Origin: an uncultured Clostridia bacterium
Lineage (GTDB): Bacteria > Bacillota > Clostridia > Christensenellales > Pumilibacteraceae
DNA: 5,282 bases
Direction of reading: 5' to 3'
Assembly: GCA_934247335.1 (NCBI GenBank)
Contig: CAKQJJ010000112.1
Coordinates: 1 to 5,282, forward strand
Shown here: one piece after another, positions 4,968 through 5,282 of the stretch
Numbering within the stretch: position 1 is the stretch's first letter
Layout: every line of letters starts with the position of its first letter
Position numbers and translations under genes: made by a program
The notes under the pieces: generated by a model
What the model was told of the DNA's origin: nothing
The model's database searches: none
The model's input: only the letters and a program-made list of their open reading frames with translations

Positions 4968-5282
4968 ATGAGTAAGATTACAATTATCGGTAGCGGAAGA
5001 GTGGGTTCGACCATCGCGTACTCGCTGACTTGCAGAGGACTGGGCTCGGAAATCGTCATCATCGATATCAACGGCGACAGAGCAATGGGCGAAGCGCAGG
5101 ATATTCGTCAGGGTCTTTCCTACGACAGCAGCTGCATCGTCTACGCAGGTAACTACGAAGACGCAAAGGATTCGGACATCGTCGTCATCACCTCAGGTAT
5201 CGCAAGAAAGCCCGGTCAGTCCCGTCTCGACCTTATCAAAACCAACATCGAAATTCAGAAGTCCATTATTCCGGAAATAACC
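4968..5282 (+). CDS. NAD-dependent lactate/malate dehydrogenase family protein, 3' end outside the window
   Basis: These 105 residues are the N-terminal Rossmann domain of a 2-hydroxyacid dehydrogenase that interconverts lactate and pyruvate or malate and oxaloacetate with NAD. The glycine-rich loop IIGSGRVGS is at residues 6-14. Asp33, ending the second strand (VIIDIN), favours NAD over NADP. The active-site loop reads SGIARKPGQSR (76-86). The residue before KPG, position 102 in LDH numbering, is Gln in lactate and Arg in malate dehydrogenases. Here it is Arg80, pointing to malate, while the following RLDL is more LDH-like. Arg86 corresponds to catalytic Arg109. The catalytic Asp/His pair and Arg171 lie beyond the window. 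The gene is transcribed divergently from sigK by its own SigA-type promoter. LDH-type malate dehydrogenase is my preferred reading, but substrate is not settled. Confidence 0.9.
   Translation, partial: MSKITIIGSGRVGSTIAYSLTCRGLGSEIVIIDINGDRAMGEAQDIRQGLSYDSSCIVYAGNYEDAKDSDIVVITSGIARKPGQSRLDLIKTNIEIQKSIIPEIT

Overview
The window looks like a chromosomal core region of an endospore-forming member of the Bacillota, most likely a Clostridia-type lineage. The main reason is a complete gene for the mother-cell sporulation sigma factor SigK, together with RNase J, a TrmR/TrhP-type tRNA wobble-modification pair and strong Shine-Dalgarno sites. By eye the base composition is near half G+C. I cannot name the genus.

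Layout: positions 1-3396 (+) hold a tight three-gene operon: the 3' nine-tenths of an RNase J gene (cut by the window edge), then an O-methyltransferase of the TrmR (YrrM) family one base later, then a U32-family protein (TrhP/YrrO-like) overlapping it by four bases. The operon ends at a perfect 11-bp hairpin with a T-rich tail (3457-3492). Facing it on the minus strand is a second intrinsic terminator (3516-3543), which ends the RNase P RNA gene rnpB (about 3560-3880, minus). rnpB has its own vegetative-type promoter in the short gap after sigK (3921-4604, minus). sigK is preceded by a good ribosome binding site and a close match to a SigE-type promoter. A divergent 363-bp intergenic region then leads to a lactate/malate dehydrogenase family gene (4968 to the window end, +), with a near-consensus SigA-type promoter and a strong leader hairpin.

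How the genes work together: most of the window concerns RNA metabolism. RNase J is for mRNA decay and processing, RNase P RNA for tRNA 5' maturation, and TrhP then TrmR for hydroxylation and methylation of U34 in tRNA anticodons. sigK is a developmental regulator whose promoter fits the known SigE-to-SigK cascade. The dehydrogenase belongs to central carbon/redox metabolism.

I found no mobile element, CRISPR array, defence system or clearly new system. The least explained signal is a 23-nt palindromic sequence that occurs twice with 21 of 23 identical bases: once inside the U32 coding region (2383-2405) and once as the core of that operon's terminator (3459-3481).
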